A stretch of DNA of 64,000 bases from Leishmania mexicana MHOM/GT/2001/U1103 (lineage: Eukaryota; Euglenozoa; Kinetoplastea; Trypanosomatida; Trypanosomatidae). The stretch lies in NCBI RefSeq assembly GCF_000234665.1, contig NC_018333.1, positions 118,501 through 182,500 of the forward strand, written 5' to 3'. Below, piece after piece: positions 19,893-30,389 of this stretch; positions within the stretch are counted from its first letter, which is position 1, and every line of letters starts with the position of its first letter. The translations under genes and the position numbers were made by a program. The notes under the pieces were generated by a model. The model was not told the DNA's origin and did no database searches. It saw only the letters and a list, made by a program, of their open reading frames with translations.

Positions 19893-21578
19893 CTAGTCGC
19901 GCGCTCGAAGGGGCAGAATCGGACGGCGCCGCTTAGCAGCAGACGAATGGTGACGGCGCAGCACGTAAACCATACCCAGCACCACCACCACGATGACAAG
20001 GATGACGGTCAGAAAGACGTCCATGCTGAAAGGGTTGCGGTGCACATTCATGGTGCCGTCGTGATCGTTGATCGTGCGCTTCGTGGTGGATTCCGTCACC
20101 TTGACGGTCCCCTCGTGCAGGGCTGTGGGGTTCCACTTGTAGCGGGAACGCAAGTACTTGGACACCTCCATCCCCACGAAGCGGTCCTCCTCCTTGCCGG
20201 CGACGTCGTTGCGGAAGCATGCGGGGCACTGCTCGACCGTCGGGAAAAATCGCTTTGGCACCAGCGGATCGCCTTCCTCCCCAAACGTGGCGAGACGCCG
20301 GTTCACCTCGTTGTGAAAGCGCCACAGCTGCAGCACCGTGTCCTTGTCCCCTGGCTGAAAGCGGAGAAAATGTGTAAGGCACGCATCACAAGCGAAGAAG
20401 TGCCGCGCGTAGTCGAGAATGATGAACAGCACCTCGGTATCGCTCTTGTCAGCGACGCCTTCCGTGAGCTCGCCGGCGTCCACGCGCGCCGTGTTCACCG
20501 TCAGTGAGTGGTAGAGCAACCACATACCGCACGGAAAACCGCGGTAACGCCATGAAGACCCCTTGCACGTTCGCCAGCTCAGATGTCGCGGTGTTCCCTG
20601 GTACGGGATGCCGGCGGACAAAACAAGCTTCTGCCAGTCGCCCACAGAGAAGGAAGCAAAGTCGTCTACGCTGCCCTGCGCGCCATCTACCCTACGATTG
20701 AGTGTCATAGAGTACAGCAGCACATCCGCGCCAAGTCCAGGCAGTCGCTGCTGCACCAGGCGAAGAAACCGAAAAAGAGCTCGGCGCTGCGCAGTGGACT
20801 CAAGGCCCCTCAACGCCACTTCGTGGAAGAGGGTTTCGAAGAACGCGTTGGCGACATCTGCCACGTGAAACGTCGTCTCTTCCACGAAGTTTGCAGTGCC
20901 GGCAGCGGATAGAGCCCCACCAGCGCCGGCTACCGCGGCGTCGCTCTCCTTTGAGTTGCGCAGGTAAGTGCGCATGTGCAGGCAACGTTCCCTACTCGTT
21001 GCCCCCCAGAGGTTAGCCGAAGCACCCAGCCACATTTTGCGTGCGGTGTTGAAGTGTGCGTCCGGATTCGCCCCTTGCCCTATCAAGGCACGCGCCATCA
21101 TGATGGGCTTCGCCTCCACGTTACCCTTGTCGATGAAATTCTTATTAGCAACAACAGGCCCCAGAGTAGTCGCGTTCACGGGCATGTTAGACGGGAAGAG
21201 AAAGTAAAAAGAGGGAACGCCGACCACCCCCAGCTCGCGGCAGTCGAACGTGCTCGTCTCGCAGTTGAGCGCCGCCACCGTGACCTCGTTCAGCACATCT
21301 CCGCTGTCTTCGAGCGTCTCCTCCGCGATGCGGGCAACGAGCGGGGCAGAGTGGCGGCAGTGCCCGCAGCCGTCCAAGTAGGCGACCAGTATCCATGGGC
21401 ACAGGTGCGCCGACTCGTGTAACTCCCTCAGGCTCGTGCTGTTGATGTCCACCACCTGCAAGGCCTCGCGGAAAAGCGAGCGCGACTCAGAGAAATGCGC
21501 GGCGACGCCGGGGCAGTAGAGCACCCCGAGAGTGCATAGGCATAGGGCTGCCACTGCAAGCCGATGAAGCCGCGCCAT
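19893..21578 (-). CDS. QSOX: Quiescin sulfhydryl oxidase (QSOX)
   Basis: A protein of about 561 residues that introduces disulfides into secretory proteins and reduces oxygen to peroxide. The ATG at 21578 opens a signal peptide (about residues 1-27). The longer open frame upstream is low-complexity. A thioredoxin domain follows with the active site DGCGHCRHS near 69-77, then a helical spacer. The Erv/ALR FAD domain contains the redox pair CDAC near 397-400, the FAD-contacting HNEVNRRL near 422-429 and a further CPAC near 451-454. A membrane segment near 521-540 and a basic tail end the protein. There is one thioredoxin domain, as in plant and protist QSOX, whereas animal forms have two. It probably acts in the ER/Golgi with the catalytic domains lumenal. 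The 434-bp repeat array lies upstream of this gene. Confidence 0.93.
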   Translation of the reverse strand: MARLHRLAVAALCLCTLGVLYCPGVAAHFSESRSLFREALQVVDINSTSLRELHESAHLCPWILVAYLDGCGHCRHSAPLVARIAEETLEDSGDVLNEVTVAALNCETSTFDCRELGVVGVPSFYFLFPSNMPVNATTLGPVVANKNFIDKGNVEAKPIMMARALIGQGANPDAHFNTARKMWLGASANLWGATSRERCLHMRTYLRNSKESDAAVAGAGGALSAAGTANFVEETTFHVADVANAFFETLFHEVALRGLESTAQRRALFRFLRLVQQRLPGLGADVLLYSMTLNRRVDGAQGSVDDFASFSVGDWQKLVLSAGIPYQGTPRHLSWRTCKGSSWRYRGFPCGMWLLYHSLTVNTARVDAGELTEGVADKSDTEVLFIILDYARHFFACDACLTHFLRFQPGDKDTVLQLWRFHNEVNRRLATFGEEGDPLVPKRFFPTVEQCPACFRNDVAGKEEDRFVGMEVSKYLRSRYKWNPTALHEGTVKVTESTTKRTINDHDGTMNVHRNPFSMDVFLTVILVIVVVVLGMVYVLRRHHSSAAKRRRPILPLRARD

Positions 21579-22740
21579 GGACCACGACAGTGGCGCCGTC
21601 GCAAGACGAGAAACACACAAGAAGAACGCGAGAAGCGAAGCTGGGCCCCAATCTCCCCCCTCCCTCATGAGGCGACACAGGGAAGAAGCACAAGAGAGAA
21701 AGTGAGTGCACCACGCAGAAGTGGTCACGGTGGCCGGGATAGTCACGGAATGGCGGAAGCGCTGGCCCAGAGAGTGCGAACGGGCGGAAATAGTCCGGGA
21801 CGTGAGCAAAGAAGAGGTTCTGCTGCTGCTGGGTGTGTGTGTGTGTGCGTGTGAGAGAGAGACCACCGCTCTTGCAGTGCCCCACGCCGTTCACAGATAA
21901 CGAAGCGAGCGCGAGTGGCATTCCCAGTCGTGTATGTGTTTCATGGAAACGGGTGGAGGGGGAGTGGTGAGGAGGGGAGACAAGGTGGACAGAGAAGCGC
22001 ATGCACATGTACAAAGCACAACGTGTGAGAGAGAAGAACTGCAACGCCACCGACTGCTGAGGGAGAGAGGAGCGTGAGCCCGAGAGAAACACACCCACGC
22101 ATAGACACACCTGCAAAATGCCGCAGCGTCGCAGGCAGCATGGAACGCCACGGCTGTCGCCGCCCTTCATCACCTGAACGAAGGAGAGTGGATGCGGGAG
22201 GAGAAGGAGCACAAAACGCCACGCATCCAGACATCTCGCCCTTCGCCTTCCTCCTGTGATGGTGAATCTTTCCCTCAGACAAGATATGGGCGCCATACGA
22301 GCGACGGCCTCTTTTCTCCAGAGATGTGTTCTTCCATACACGAGCAGCGCCACCCTACGGCTCCCTCCATCGCTCAGAGCCTTTTCCGCCTCCCGGCTAC
22401 GCTGCGCCCAAAGCCTGATCAGTGAGGAGTTGCCTATGAAAATCGAGAGACACAGGAGAAGCGGCTGCCTCCCAAGACACACACACACAAATCGTCTACA
22501 CCCCAGTACAGCAATGAGGCATTGGGAGGAATAGCAAGAGCAAGGCAAGCAACAATAACGACATCAACGCGGCCTGCCCCTCGCAGACACCAGAAACTGC
22601 GCCGTACCATCCGGATTCTCGCCGCCGCTACGCCGCACCACCATCCTATCCCCTTCAGCTCTCCAATATCTACAACGGAACACACACGCGCTCCGTTCGC
22701 ACAATGCCACTGTCGCATCCAACACCATGAACCACAGCCG
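21579..22740. other. QSOX upstream region
   Basis: No gene is seen. A TG patch at about 21835-21852 sits upstream of the QSOX start. Open frames on both strands encode Ser/Arg/Cys-rich peptides with no recognisable features. Confidence 0.55.
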
Positions 22741-23174
22741 CTCTCACAGAGCATACTCTCGCCGCAGTGGCACGCCGGTGCCGCCACACTCAACACTTCG
22801 CCGCCTCAGTCTAACACGCTGCACGCGTGCATCGTTCTGCTTTTCATCAATACAGCACTTGATCAGATCCCACAGGTAATAGAATCGTGTGTGTCATCAC
22901 CACGGCGAAGGCACACACACACAGGAGAGGGGGGAAGCAGCCACACTCACACGCACCGCGGCAGCAGCAGTGCTACACCGTAAGCAACGCGGCGCACTAT
23001 AGACACGCACGCATGGCAGATCCACTCAGTTCGCACCACTTCGACGTGAAGGGCGCTCGTTGCGTTTTTCGTGTTCATGCAGGATACATCAGATACCACA
23101 GGAATGCACGGTGAATCATCAAGGGGGGGGTGCCGGAGAAGTGTCGTGCACACACGCGCGCGCTCGATCGCCCT
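22741..23174. repeat. 434-bp repeat, copy 1
   Basis: First unit, from CTCTCACAGAGC to the base before the next identical start. It has GTGTGTGTCATC where later copies have GTGTGCGTCATC. Confidence 0.93.
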
Positions 23175-23608
23175 CTCTCACAGAGCATACTCTCGCCGCA
23201 GTGGCACGCCGGTGCCGCCACACTCAACACTTCGCCGCCTCAGTCTAACACGCTGCACGCGTGCATCGTTCTGCTTTTCATCAATACAACACTTGATCAG
23301 ATCCCACAGGTAATAGAATCGTGTGCGTCATCACCACGGCGAAGGCACACACACACAGGAGAGGGGGGAAGCAGCCACACTCACACGCACCGCGGCAGCA
23401 GCAGTGCTACACCGTAAGCAACGCGGCGCACTATAGACACGCACGCATGGCAGATCCACTCAGTTCGCACCACTTCGACGTGAAGGGCGCTCGTTGCGTT
23501 TTTCGTGTTCATGCAGGATACATCAGATACCACAGGAATGCACGGTGAATCATCAAGGGGGGGGTGCCGGAGAAGTGTCGTGCACACACGCGCGCGCTCG
23601 ATCGCCCT
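23175..23608. repeat. 434-bp repeat, copy 2
   Basis: Second complete unit. It has TACAACACTT where copies 1 and 3 have TACAGCACTT. Confidence 0.93.
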
Positions 23609-23991
23609 CTCTCACAGAGCATACTCTCGCCGCAGTGGCACGCCGGTGCCGCCACACTCAACACTTCGCCGCCTCAGTCTAACACGCTGCACGCGTGCAT
23701 CGTTCTGCTTTTCATCAATACAGCACTTGATCAGATCCCACAGGTAATAGAATCGTGTGCGTCATCACCACGGCGAAGGCACACACACACAGGAGAGGGG
23801 GGAAGCAGCCACACTCACACGCACCGCGGCAGCAGCAGTGCTACACCGTAAGCAACGCGGCGCACTATAGACACGCACGCATGGCAGATCCACTCAGTTC
23901 GCACCACTTCGACGTGAAGGGCGCTCGTTGCGTTTTTCGTGTTCATGCAGGATACATCAGATACCACAGGAATGCACGGTGAATCATCAAG
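23609..23991. repeat. 434-bp repeat, copy 3 (truncated)
   Basis: Third unit, identical to the others until ATCATCAAG at its right end. The last roughly 51 bases of the unit are missing. Confidence 0.93.
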
Positions 23992-25053
23992 TGGGGGTAG
24001 CAGACGGAGAGAGAAGGGGGTGGGGGCCAGACGACGGTGCTGATCAGCGTGGAGTGCGAAGAGCACAGGCGTCACATGGGCGACTGACGAAGGCAAAGGA
24101 GGTTCGCTGTAACGATGAGATGGAGCTTGGTTGCCATGTTTCTGTCCTTTAGGGTGTCTGCGGCTGTGTCCTTCTTGAAGTGAGTACAGGCGCCGCGCTT
24201 CTCCGGCGTCGCTGCGGACGCGCAGAGACTGCACAGGGGCAGAGCGCAGTGGCCGCTTACATGCAAATTGGTGCAGAAGATGGCCCGGTGCAGCAGCAGA
24301 GGCGATGCGTGTACACGGAGAATGAGAAGTGAGCGACCGAGTGCACGAGCAGAGGGAGTGAGGGAAGAGGAAAGATTGAGGAAGCGACAAGGGTGGAATG
24401 CAGCTGATCGGCACGCAGAGCTTGCCTTCTCGAGGTGAGTCCCCTCCCTCCCTTCACGCGCTGAATAAGCTTAGGCATGCAGAGAGAGAGCGAAAGCCAT
24501 GTGGCCTCGGCGGCACGGGGATGAGCAAGGCGCCGTCGCTGCGGCAGGAAGTCGGCATTATTGCACAACTGTGTAGAAGGTGTCCAAGCGAAAAGTTTCG
24601 CCTTTACCACTGCCCCTCTCTCGCGTATTCGAGATGGCGGTCGCTGTCGCTTGCCTGCCCGCCTGTCTGCCTGCGTGCCTCTTCGGTGTTGCGGTGCCGT
24701 GTTTTGCAGCTGCCTTGGGAGATACCGCGCAGATGCGTGGGCGAGGCGGGAGCGGAGGGCGGGGAAGGGAAGGACAACGAGTAAAAAAGTGTGTATGTGC
24801 ACGCATAACCTCCACCCCCCCCCGCACTCCTGCCGGTCAGCGGACACAGAGGCATCAGACAGGCCCACCCACTCGTAACCGCCGTCTCACATTCAACTGG
24901 GAGGAGGGGTAAGACAAGAGCGCTGTCTCACGTTGTGGTGCTGGTGCCGATGCGCTCCGCTTTTCCTCGTCAGCACGACTGCAGTCGCGCCGTCCCCTCA
25001 CCCGCCCAATCTCCGCGCTACTCCATGCATTGTCGCAAAGGGAGAGAGTAGCG
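23992..25053. other. Gene-free interval downstream of RRF
   Basis: No gene is seen between the end of the tandem repeat and the RRF stop codon. It should be mostly RRF 3' UTR. Short frames on both strands overlap one another and have no recognisable features. Confidence 0.6.
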
Positions 25054-25920
25054 CTAGCGACCGGCAGCGACGTCTGACTCGTCAATGCCCATGGACATGA
25101 CCTCCTCCGACAACAACTCCAGCTCTGCCACCTTTTCCTCCACAAAGGCGTTGGCAGTAGAGTCCACGAGCGCAGTAAGCTCTTGCTGTACCCCATCATC
25201 CAGACCGGCATCCTGCAGCACCTTCACTGCCTTCGTCTTCGAGTGCTTGACGCGCTGGCGAAAGGTCGAGATGAGGTTGCTGACCTCTGCGACGGTCTTG
25301 TCGCGGCGCGCCGTCGTGATGGGTGGTATGACGACTCGTATCTTTGTGCCCTCCTTGGAGATCTGCAGTGTGCCATCAAATCGACTCACACGCTGCAGTA
25401 TGGAGCTGCCAAAGGATGCGGAGTTCGGCGTAATTTCGATGGTCGTGTTGCCGGTCTTCACCACCTGCGCAACCTTAACGAGCAGCACCATGTGGCCGCC
25501 AGCCACCTCCACTTCTAGCAGCTCCAAGCACTTGGCCATGTTCAGCACCTTCATGGCGCTGATGTTCGCCTTCTCGGACGTTTTGGCGTAGATGGCCTCC
25601 AGCTCTTCAGGAAAGTCCTCAGAGACCATCACCTGCGCCTCCTGTGCGAGCTGCTCGCGGCTCTCGCGCTGGTCCCGCGTCTTGCCCATACGACGCTCAG
25701 CGCGCTCCTCAAAAGTCAGTCGTCGAGCATCGCCGCGGTCGTTTTTTCGAATATCCTTTCTCAGCGGTGCCGTCGCGGAGCACCACAACGCCTTCGCCGT
25801 AGTAAGGCTGCTCGAGGATGCCCAGGCCGAAGTGCATGTGACTTGGGACAGGCGAGGCACAGCGGCGCCGCTGAGCAGTATGGAAGCCGAAAGCCGTGAG
25901 AAGGTAATGCAGCGGAGCAT
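25054..25920 (-). CDS. Mitochondrial ribosome recycling factor
   Basis: A 288-residue protein from the ATG at 25920. The first 50-60 residues are rich in Arg, Ser and Leu with no acidic residues, as in a mitochondrial presequence, followed by a basic linker. The RRF domain fills the C-terminal 180 or so residues. It has ITPNSASFGSSI, like the bacterial N-x-x-x-Ala-x-x-I strand, then KIRVVIPPITTARRD, which corresponds to the I-x-V-x-I-P-P-x-T-x-E-R-R signature. A helical segment with R-x-x-VKHSKTKAVK corresponds to the bacterial R-x-x-R-R-x-x-x-x-x-x region. Ala replaces Glu before the Arg pair. The factor splits post-termination mitoribosomes with EF-G. The frame runs far upstream of 25920, but only as low-complexity sequence. 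Confidence 0.9.
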   Translation of the reverse strand: MLRCITFSRLSASILLSGAAVPRLSQVTCTSAWASSSSLTTAKALWCSATAPLRKDIRKNDRGDARRLTFEERAERRMGKTRDQRESREQLAQEAQVMVSEDFPEELEAIYAKTSEKANISAMKVLNMAKCLELLEVEVAGGHMVLLVKVAQVVKTGNTTIEITPNSASFGSSILQRVSRFDGTLQISKEGTKIRVVIPPITTARRDKTVAEVSNLISTFRQRVKHSKTKAVKVLQDAGLDDGVQQELTALVDSTANAFVEEKVAELELLSEEVMSMGIDESDVAAGR

Positions 25921-27083
25921 GGAAAACGTGAGTGCGCAGGCATGCGAGTGTGTCTGCGGGAGCGCATATGCGCGCCGGAGAAAATGAAAAGATGGAGGGG
26001 TAAGAGAGAGCTCTTTCCGCAAGTTGGGAGCTCCAGCACGCAGACATGATTCGAGAGAGGAGGAGCGTTGCCGAGCAGCTCCGTCGTCACCGTCCCAGAG
26101 CGGCAGGGCAGTATTCCGAGCGAGCGAGAGAGAGAGAGCAGCAGCACACGCCAGAAAAGGAAGCACGTGCGTTCCTACACACGCTTGCGAAACATGCGCC
26201 CAAAGGATACCTCCGCGGGTACACGCACCTACAGAGGCTCCGATAGCCCAGAACGGCAGTCGCCACGTATACCAGAGAATGAGGGAGGCTGTAGGGATAG
26301 AGGTGCGTGCGGGCACCGCTGCCCTGTTCGCACACGCGCATCAGCGCCTGCTATACATGCGACTGCCACACCTCTCTCCCACCCTGCCAACTGCTGGTAG
26401 GTAGCTCGTACGTTTTCAGGCCTGTGCGATCGGGATGGGTCGCGTGTGTCCTTCCCTCCTCCCTCCGTCTCGCCACGTGGGACTGCGCCGTTCGGTTGGT
26501 CGGTCGGCGTCGCCTTTTATTGGTGTTCGTTGTTTCGTGTGTGGCGCTCTTAATCGCATAAGCGCCCTTTCGCGTGTTAGACTCTTATCAGACTCGAAAA
26601 AATGCACGGACCGGTGGGTCTCCCTCCCTCCCCCCTCCCACGCCACACACGCCGCACGAGCACCCCGGCCATGCCGACCCGCCCGCCCGCCTCTCTCTTT
26701 CTGGTCTTCTTCCTCGCGTTTGTCTTCGCCTCTCGTGTACGGCGCCGAGGAAGGGAGGAAGGGGCGGGTAGTGCACAGCCATGCCGCTCACCTAACCACC
26801 GCAACCATCGCGCTCCCCTCGGCCCAGACACACCCGCAAGGCAGACACCGAAAAGAATCACCAGGGAGAGCGAGTGCGAGAGAGCGGTGATGTGCCGACG
26901 CGCGCCCTCAGTCAGTTGCGGCGCTTTCCCCAACAACAGAGACAGACAGACAGGGGCGCATCGGTAAAGAGAAGACGAGGTTTACCGCTCCATGCCGCGG
27001 ATGCTGCCTGCCACTGCTTCTGCCACATCATCGATTAACGGCGAATTAGGCGTTGCTGATCGTCCTCTCCTCTCTCCCTCTCA

Positions 27084-27116
<33 letters not shown>

Positions 27117-27488
27117 GCATCGCGAGGAGGGCAGAGGGTCGGAGGAGGACAGCCAACGATAAGCCAGAGAAAGGAAGGGGTGAAGCTGAAACACGTAAAT
27201 CACAAGCCCACCCACGAACAGCAACACCGCCGTCAGCACCTCACGCGCACCGCAGGCGGGAATGCCAGGAAGCTCGACATGCGCGACGGGAGAAGGAAAC
27301 AGAAAAAGCGAAAACAGAGAAAGATGCAGTCAGCTACTTGTAGGCACACACACACAGACACACACAGACACGCACGCAGAGAGAGGGCAAGTGCTCGTCA
27401 GAAATGGTCATGACGCGCAGATGCGACGCCACAGACCTCTCTCCCCCCCTCACCGCGGCATAAGAGGGGAGTCCACATGCGCAGCAGC
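25921..27488. other. Gene-free interval with TG tract
   Basis: No gene is seen. It holds the RRF 5' UTR, the EIF4E4 3' UTR and a TG run at 27086-27115. Confidence 0.6.
27086..27115. repeat. (TG)15 microsatellite
   Basis: TG dinucleotide run in the probable 3' UTR side of EIF4E4. Confidence 0.93.
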
Positions 27489-28838
27489 TTAGTAGCGCCG
27501 ACGGTTCCTTTTCTGCTTTTCGGCAGCTAAGGCGGCAGCGGCGTGGGAGCGCTCCTGCATCATGGCGTGCGTCAGGTACGTGGTCGCGAAGGAGGCGCCG
27601 AGGATCGGGTGCCAGAGCTCGGCGAGGTCCTTCTGCAGCGCACTCGAGTTCTTGGTGACCCACAACTCCAGCCAGTAGGCGCGCTCGCGGACCTTCAACA
27701 CCACACCGTTGACGGTCTCGCGCACCGATGGGGACCACGAGTCGCCGATGGTGCGGCACAGCAGCAGCTCCCACGCCTCATCGACCTGGGCAGCAGTGGC
27801 CTTCACCTTCACAATGCCACCATCTCGGTTCGCGGGGTCCTCCCACTTGGGGTCGATGCCGTCGCGGAAGAGATACAGCGTGCTGAGCTGCAGCTCGGAT
27901 GGGGCCGCGACGTTGTTCACCACCCGCCAGAAGGTCGGGATGCTGTCCACGCGGAACACCAACGTGGGGTTGTAGTCCTCCTCCTTTATGTTCTCGCCCA
28001 GCGTAGTAGGGAGGTAGAAGAGACACCAAAGATCGTCCAGCATCATCTCGATATTGTCCTTGGCCGGGTCCTCAGAGGGGGCGAGGGCGAGCGGGGATGG
28101 CTGTGTCAGCACCACCCGCGCCAGGGTGCGCTGCGGCACGTAGGCGGCGGCAGCTGCATTCAGAGCACTGTTCTTGCTAATGGCCTCAATCTCAGAGGCG
28201 CTCTTGACGTTCAGACGAGAGGGCTGGATGATGGGAGAGTTGTGGAGGCTGCGGCGCGCCGCACCTGGCAGCGCCGACGCGTGGACGGCAGCGGCAGCGG
28301 CTCCAGCCGGAGTCTTGGCAAGCTCCATGTCCGCCGTGGACGTGGGCAGCGCCTCAAGCCCGCCGTCCGGGCCGTTGCGCCGGCCTGGCATGAACTCCGT
28401 GGCGTTGGGGTTCATGTGGTGGCGCGGGACCGTGGCAGGACTAAAGCGGGTCGGTACACTGCGTGCCGCAACAGCGGGGCTACGCTCACCTGGCGCAGTT
28501 GCAGGGGACGAAGGTGGGATCGAGTTCGACCCCACGGAGACAGTCGGAGGTGCTGAATGCATGGGTGGCGGCTGAGAGCCGGGCTGCGCAGCGGGCATCG
28601 GCGCCTTGGATGCGGCAAACGTCTGGCACCCCGCCGCGAAAAAGGGTGTGTAGTTTTTCTCTGGCATCGGCGGCGGCGGCGGCATCGGGTACGTGGTGTT
28701 GATGCCAGTGCGAGTCACGCTGATCTTTGACTTGGCCGGCGCCGGTGACTTTGGCGGCACGGCAGCCACCGTCCTCTTCACGGTGACAGCGAAGGAAGGG
28801 CTGTACTCGGCGGCCCTCACATCGAGAGGGGTAGACAT
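27489..28838 (-). CDS. EIF4E4: Cap-binding translation factor EIF4E4
   Basis: A 449-residue eIF4E-family protein. The eIF4E fold occupies about residues 260-430. WCLFY is at 271-275, FWRVVNN at 303-309, KWEDPANRDGG at 331-341 with the cap-stacking Trp and cap-binding Glu, and LWVTK at 392-396. The N-terminal 250 residues are a Pro/Ala/Ser-rich extension typical of the trypanosomatid EIF4E3/EIF4E4 group. In it I see two PAM2-like segments, MNPNATEFMP near 142-151 and SALNAAAAAYVP near 224-235. This agrees with published reports that Leishmania EIF4E4 binds PABP1 directly and works with EIF4G3. Numerous Ser-Pro and Thr-Pro sites in the extension fit its known phosphorylation. The start at 28838 gives Met-Ser-Thr-Pro. 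The open frame upstream adds 28 unlikely residues. Confidence 0.93.
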   Translation of the reverse strand: MSTPLDVRAAEYSPSFAVTVKRTVAAVPPKSPAPAKSKISVTRTGINTTYPMPPPPPMPEKNYTPFFAAGCQTFAASKAPMPAAQPGSQPPPMHSAPPTVSVGSNSIPPSSPATAPGERSPAVAARSVPTRFSPATVPRHHMNPNATEFMPGRRNGPDGGLEALPTSTADMELAKTPAGAAAAAVHASALPGAARRSLHNSPIIQPSRLNVKSASEIEAISKNSALNAAAAAYVPQRTLARVVLTQPSPLALAPSEDPAKDNIEMMLDDLWCLFYLPTTLGENIKEEDYNPTLVFRVDSIPTFWRVVNNVAAPSELQLSTLYLFRDGIDPKWEDPANRDGGIVKVKATAAQVDEAWELLLCRTIGDSWSPSVRETVNGVVLKVRERAYWLELWVTKNSSALQKDLAELWHPILGASFATTYLTHAMMQERSHAAAALAAEKQKRNRRRY

Positions 28839-30389
28839 TGGCGTAGCGGCTGCGACGGCGGGCCAGAGCGCCGTCGATAAGATACAAAAACGCGAAGAGC
28901 GTAGAAGAGGAGCGAAGCCCACACCGGCACAGCCGACGGTAGAGGCGAGGAGGCGGGGAGGGGGAGGAGGTTCGCTGAAGGGACGATGTTTGGGTCACAC
29001 GAAAACGCGGAGGCTCCCGAGGAGTGCAGGGCTGCGGACACGTGTGGGGTATGGAGAAGACACGCAGACACCGACGCGCACACAACACGTGCACAAAAGT
29101 AGAAACTTCGGCGGGCGGGCGCGGGGCGAAGAAGCACTGCGAACGTAGACAACAAAGAGAGGCGGAGGCGGGAAAAGTGAGAGGTACCGAGAATGGAGGT
29201 CGGAGGCGCACGCACACGCAAGCAGCCACGCGCAGCGAAAGGATGCAGGTGCAGGTGAAGTCAGCGCCGTCGTGGTTGAGCGTGGCGACTGGTGACTCGC
29301 GTAACTGCGAAGTACGCCAAGAGAGAGACGGAGAAGAGAGAGGGAGAGGGGGGATGTTTAGCAGAGCGATAGGCAGAAGACAGAGGCGAAAGTGGCTAGA
29401 GAGGCAGAGAGCACGCGCATGTAGTTCCGCACAGACACGCCTACGGGGGAGCATCGTAAAAGAATTTGCCACGTGAGGAGTGGCACCACCCTTCCCTCCG
29501 CTCCGCGCATACCTTCTATGCCTCCCCCCCTCTTACCTCACCACCACCACCCCAGCAGACTACACCCTTGCGAGCATCAGCAGCCGTCACGGGCCAGTGG
29601 CGGGTAGCGCTGCATGAGCGTGCTGTGCTGCAGAGCAGCGCCGGCTTGAGCCCGGCTCATTCACATACACATCGTTTCGAGTTTGGAGAGACGCCTAGCG
29701 CGCAGCACACACACACGCACGAGAAAGATCAGGCGCGCACAGAAAGACGCACATGCACCCGCATGCACACATACATGTGGGTATGCGGGTGTGTGTGCGG
29801 TCGAAATTGGCACGAGAATAGAAGGTCCGTTGCAACGAGGCGGAGCTCTATAGAGCGGGATAGAGAGAGAGATGCATGTGTGCGTCCCTCGCCGTGCCCG
29901 TGTCTGTGCGCGGGTGCGTGTGACCGGAGGTTTACATCGGTGGTGCGACGGAGAAGGATAACGAGGATGGAGCGGGCGCGAAACAGAGACGGAGAGACCT
30001 TCGCTCCGTCACGCAACCAGCCACCGCGACACCTTCCACGCACGCGCGAACCGCAAGGCGTACCCCCCACGCAGACGCACACACAGACACGAGCGCGGCC
30101 TTTGCCACAGAGCCGTGCGTACATCTTCACCGTGCCTATCAGGATACTTAGTGAAGAACACAAAGCCAAAATGATCTCCCGCCCCCACCGCACATCATCC
30201 CTCTCTCCCCCCTCTATCCGAGGCGTACCGCACACCCAGTCTCTCTGCGGTCCGCCACTAAACACATGTGCAGAGCGGCGGACGGCGGGGAAAGTGCGAG
30301 AAGAGCGTCACATCAGTCGCCTCGAAGACGAGCTGCGGAGAATGAGAATTGGAGTGTCGATCAGGCAAGAAGAACGTCGTGCGCTGCCT
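28839..30389. other. Gene-free interval between AspRS and EIF4E4
   Basis: No gene is seen. A purine-rich tract near 28953-28972 (pyrimidine on the sense strand) lies on the EIF4E4 5' side. CA-rich patches occur near 29710-29725 and 30070-30085. Confidence 0.6.

Larger units (their letters stand above)
22741..23991. repeat. 434-bp tandem repeat, about 2.9 copies
   Basis: Three tandem copies begin at 22741, 23175 and 23609. The first two are 434 bases long. The third breaks off after about 383 bases at 23991, where ATCATCAAG is followed by unrelated sequence. Copies are nearly identical. The differences I noticed are one T/C near 22892 and one G/A near 23287. Each unit contains a CA-rich block, a poly-G run near its right end and two diverged sub-segments about 226 bases apart (around 22833-22890 and 23058-23113). 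The array lies between the QSOX and RRF genes. No protein signal is visible in the sense direction. Confidence 0.95.

Noticed and set aside
21579..21866. 96-residue extension of QSOX
   Set aside because: It would bury the clear signal peptide that starts at 21578 and consists of low-complexity sequence.
23130..23851. Repeated 95-codon plus-strand frames in the tandem array
   Set aside because: They recur only because the 434-bp DNA repeats. They oppose the transcription direction and have no folded-protein character.
22741..23991. CRISPR-like or gene-array interpretation of the repeat
   Set aside because: Units are long, directly adjacent and without unique spacers, and the organism is eukaryotic.
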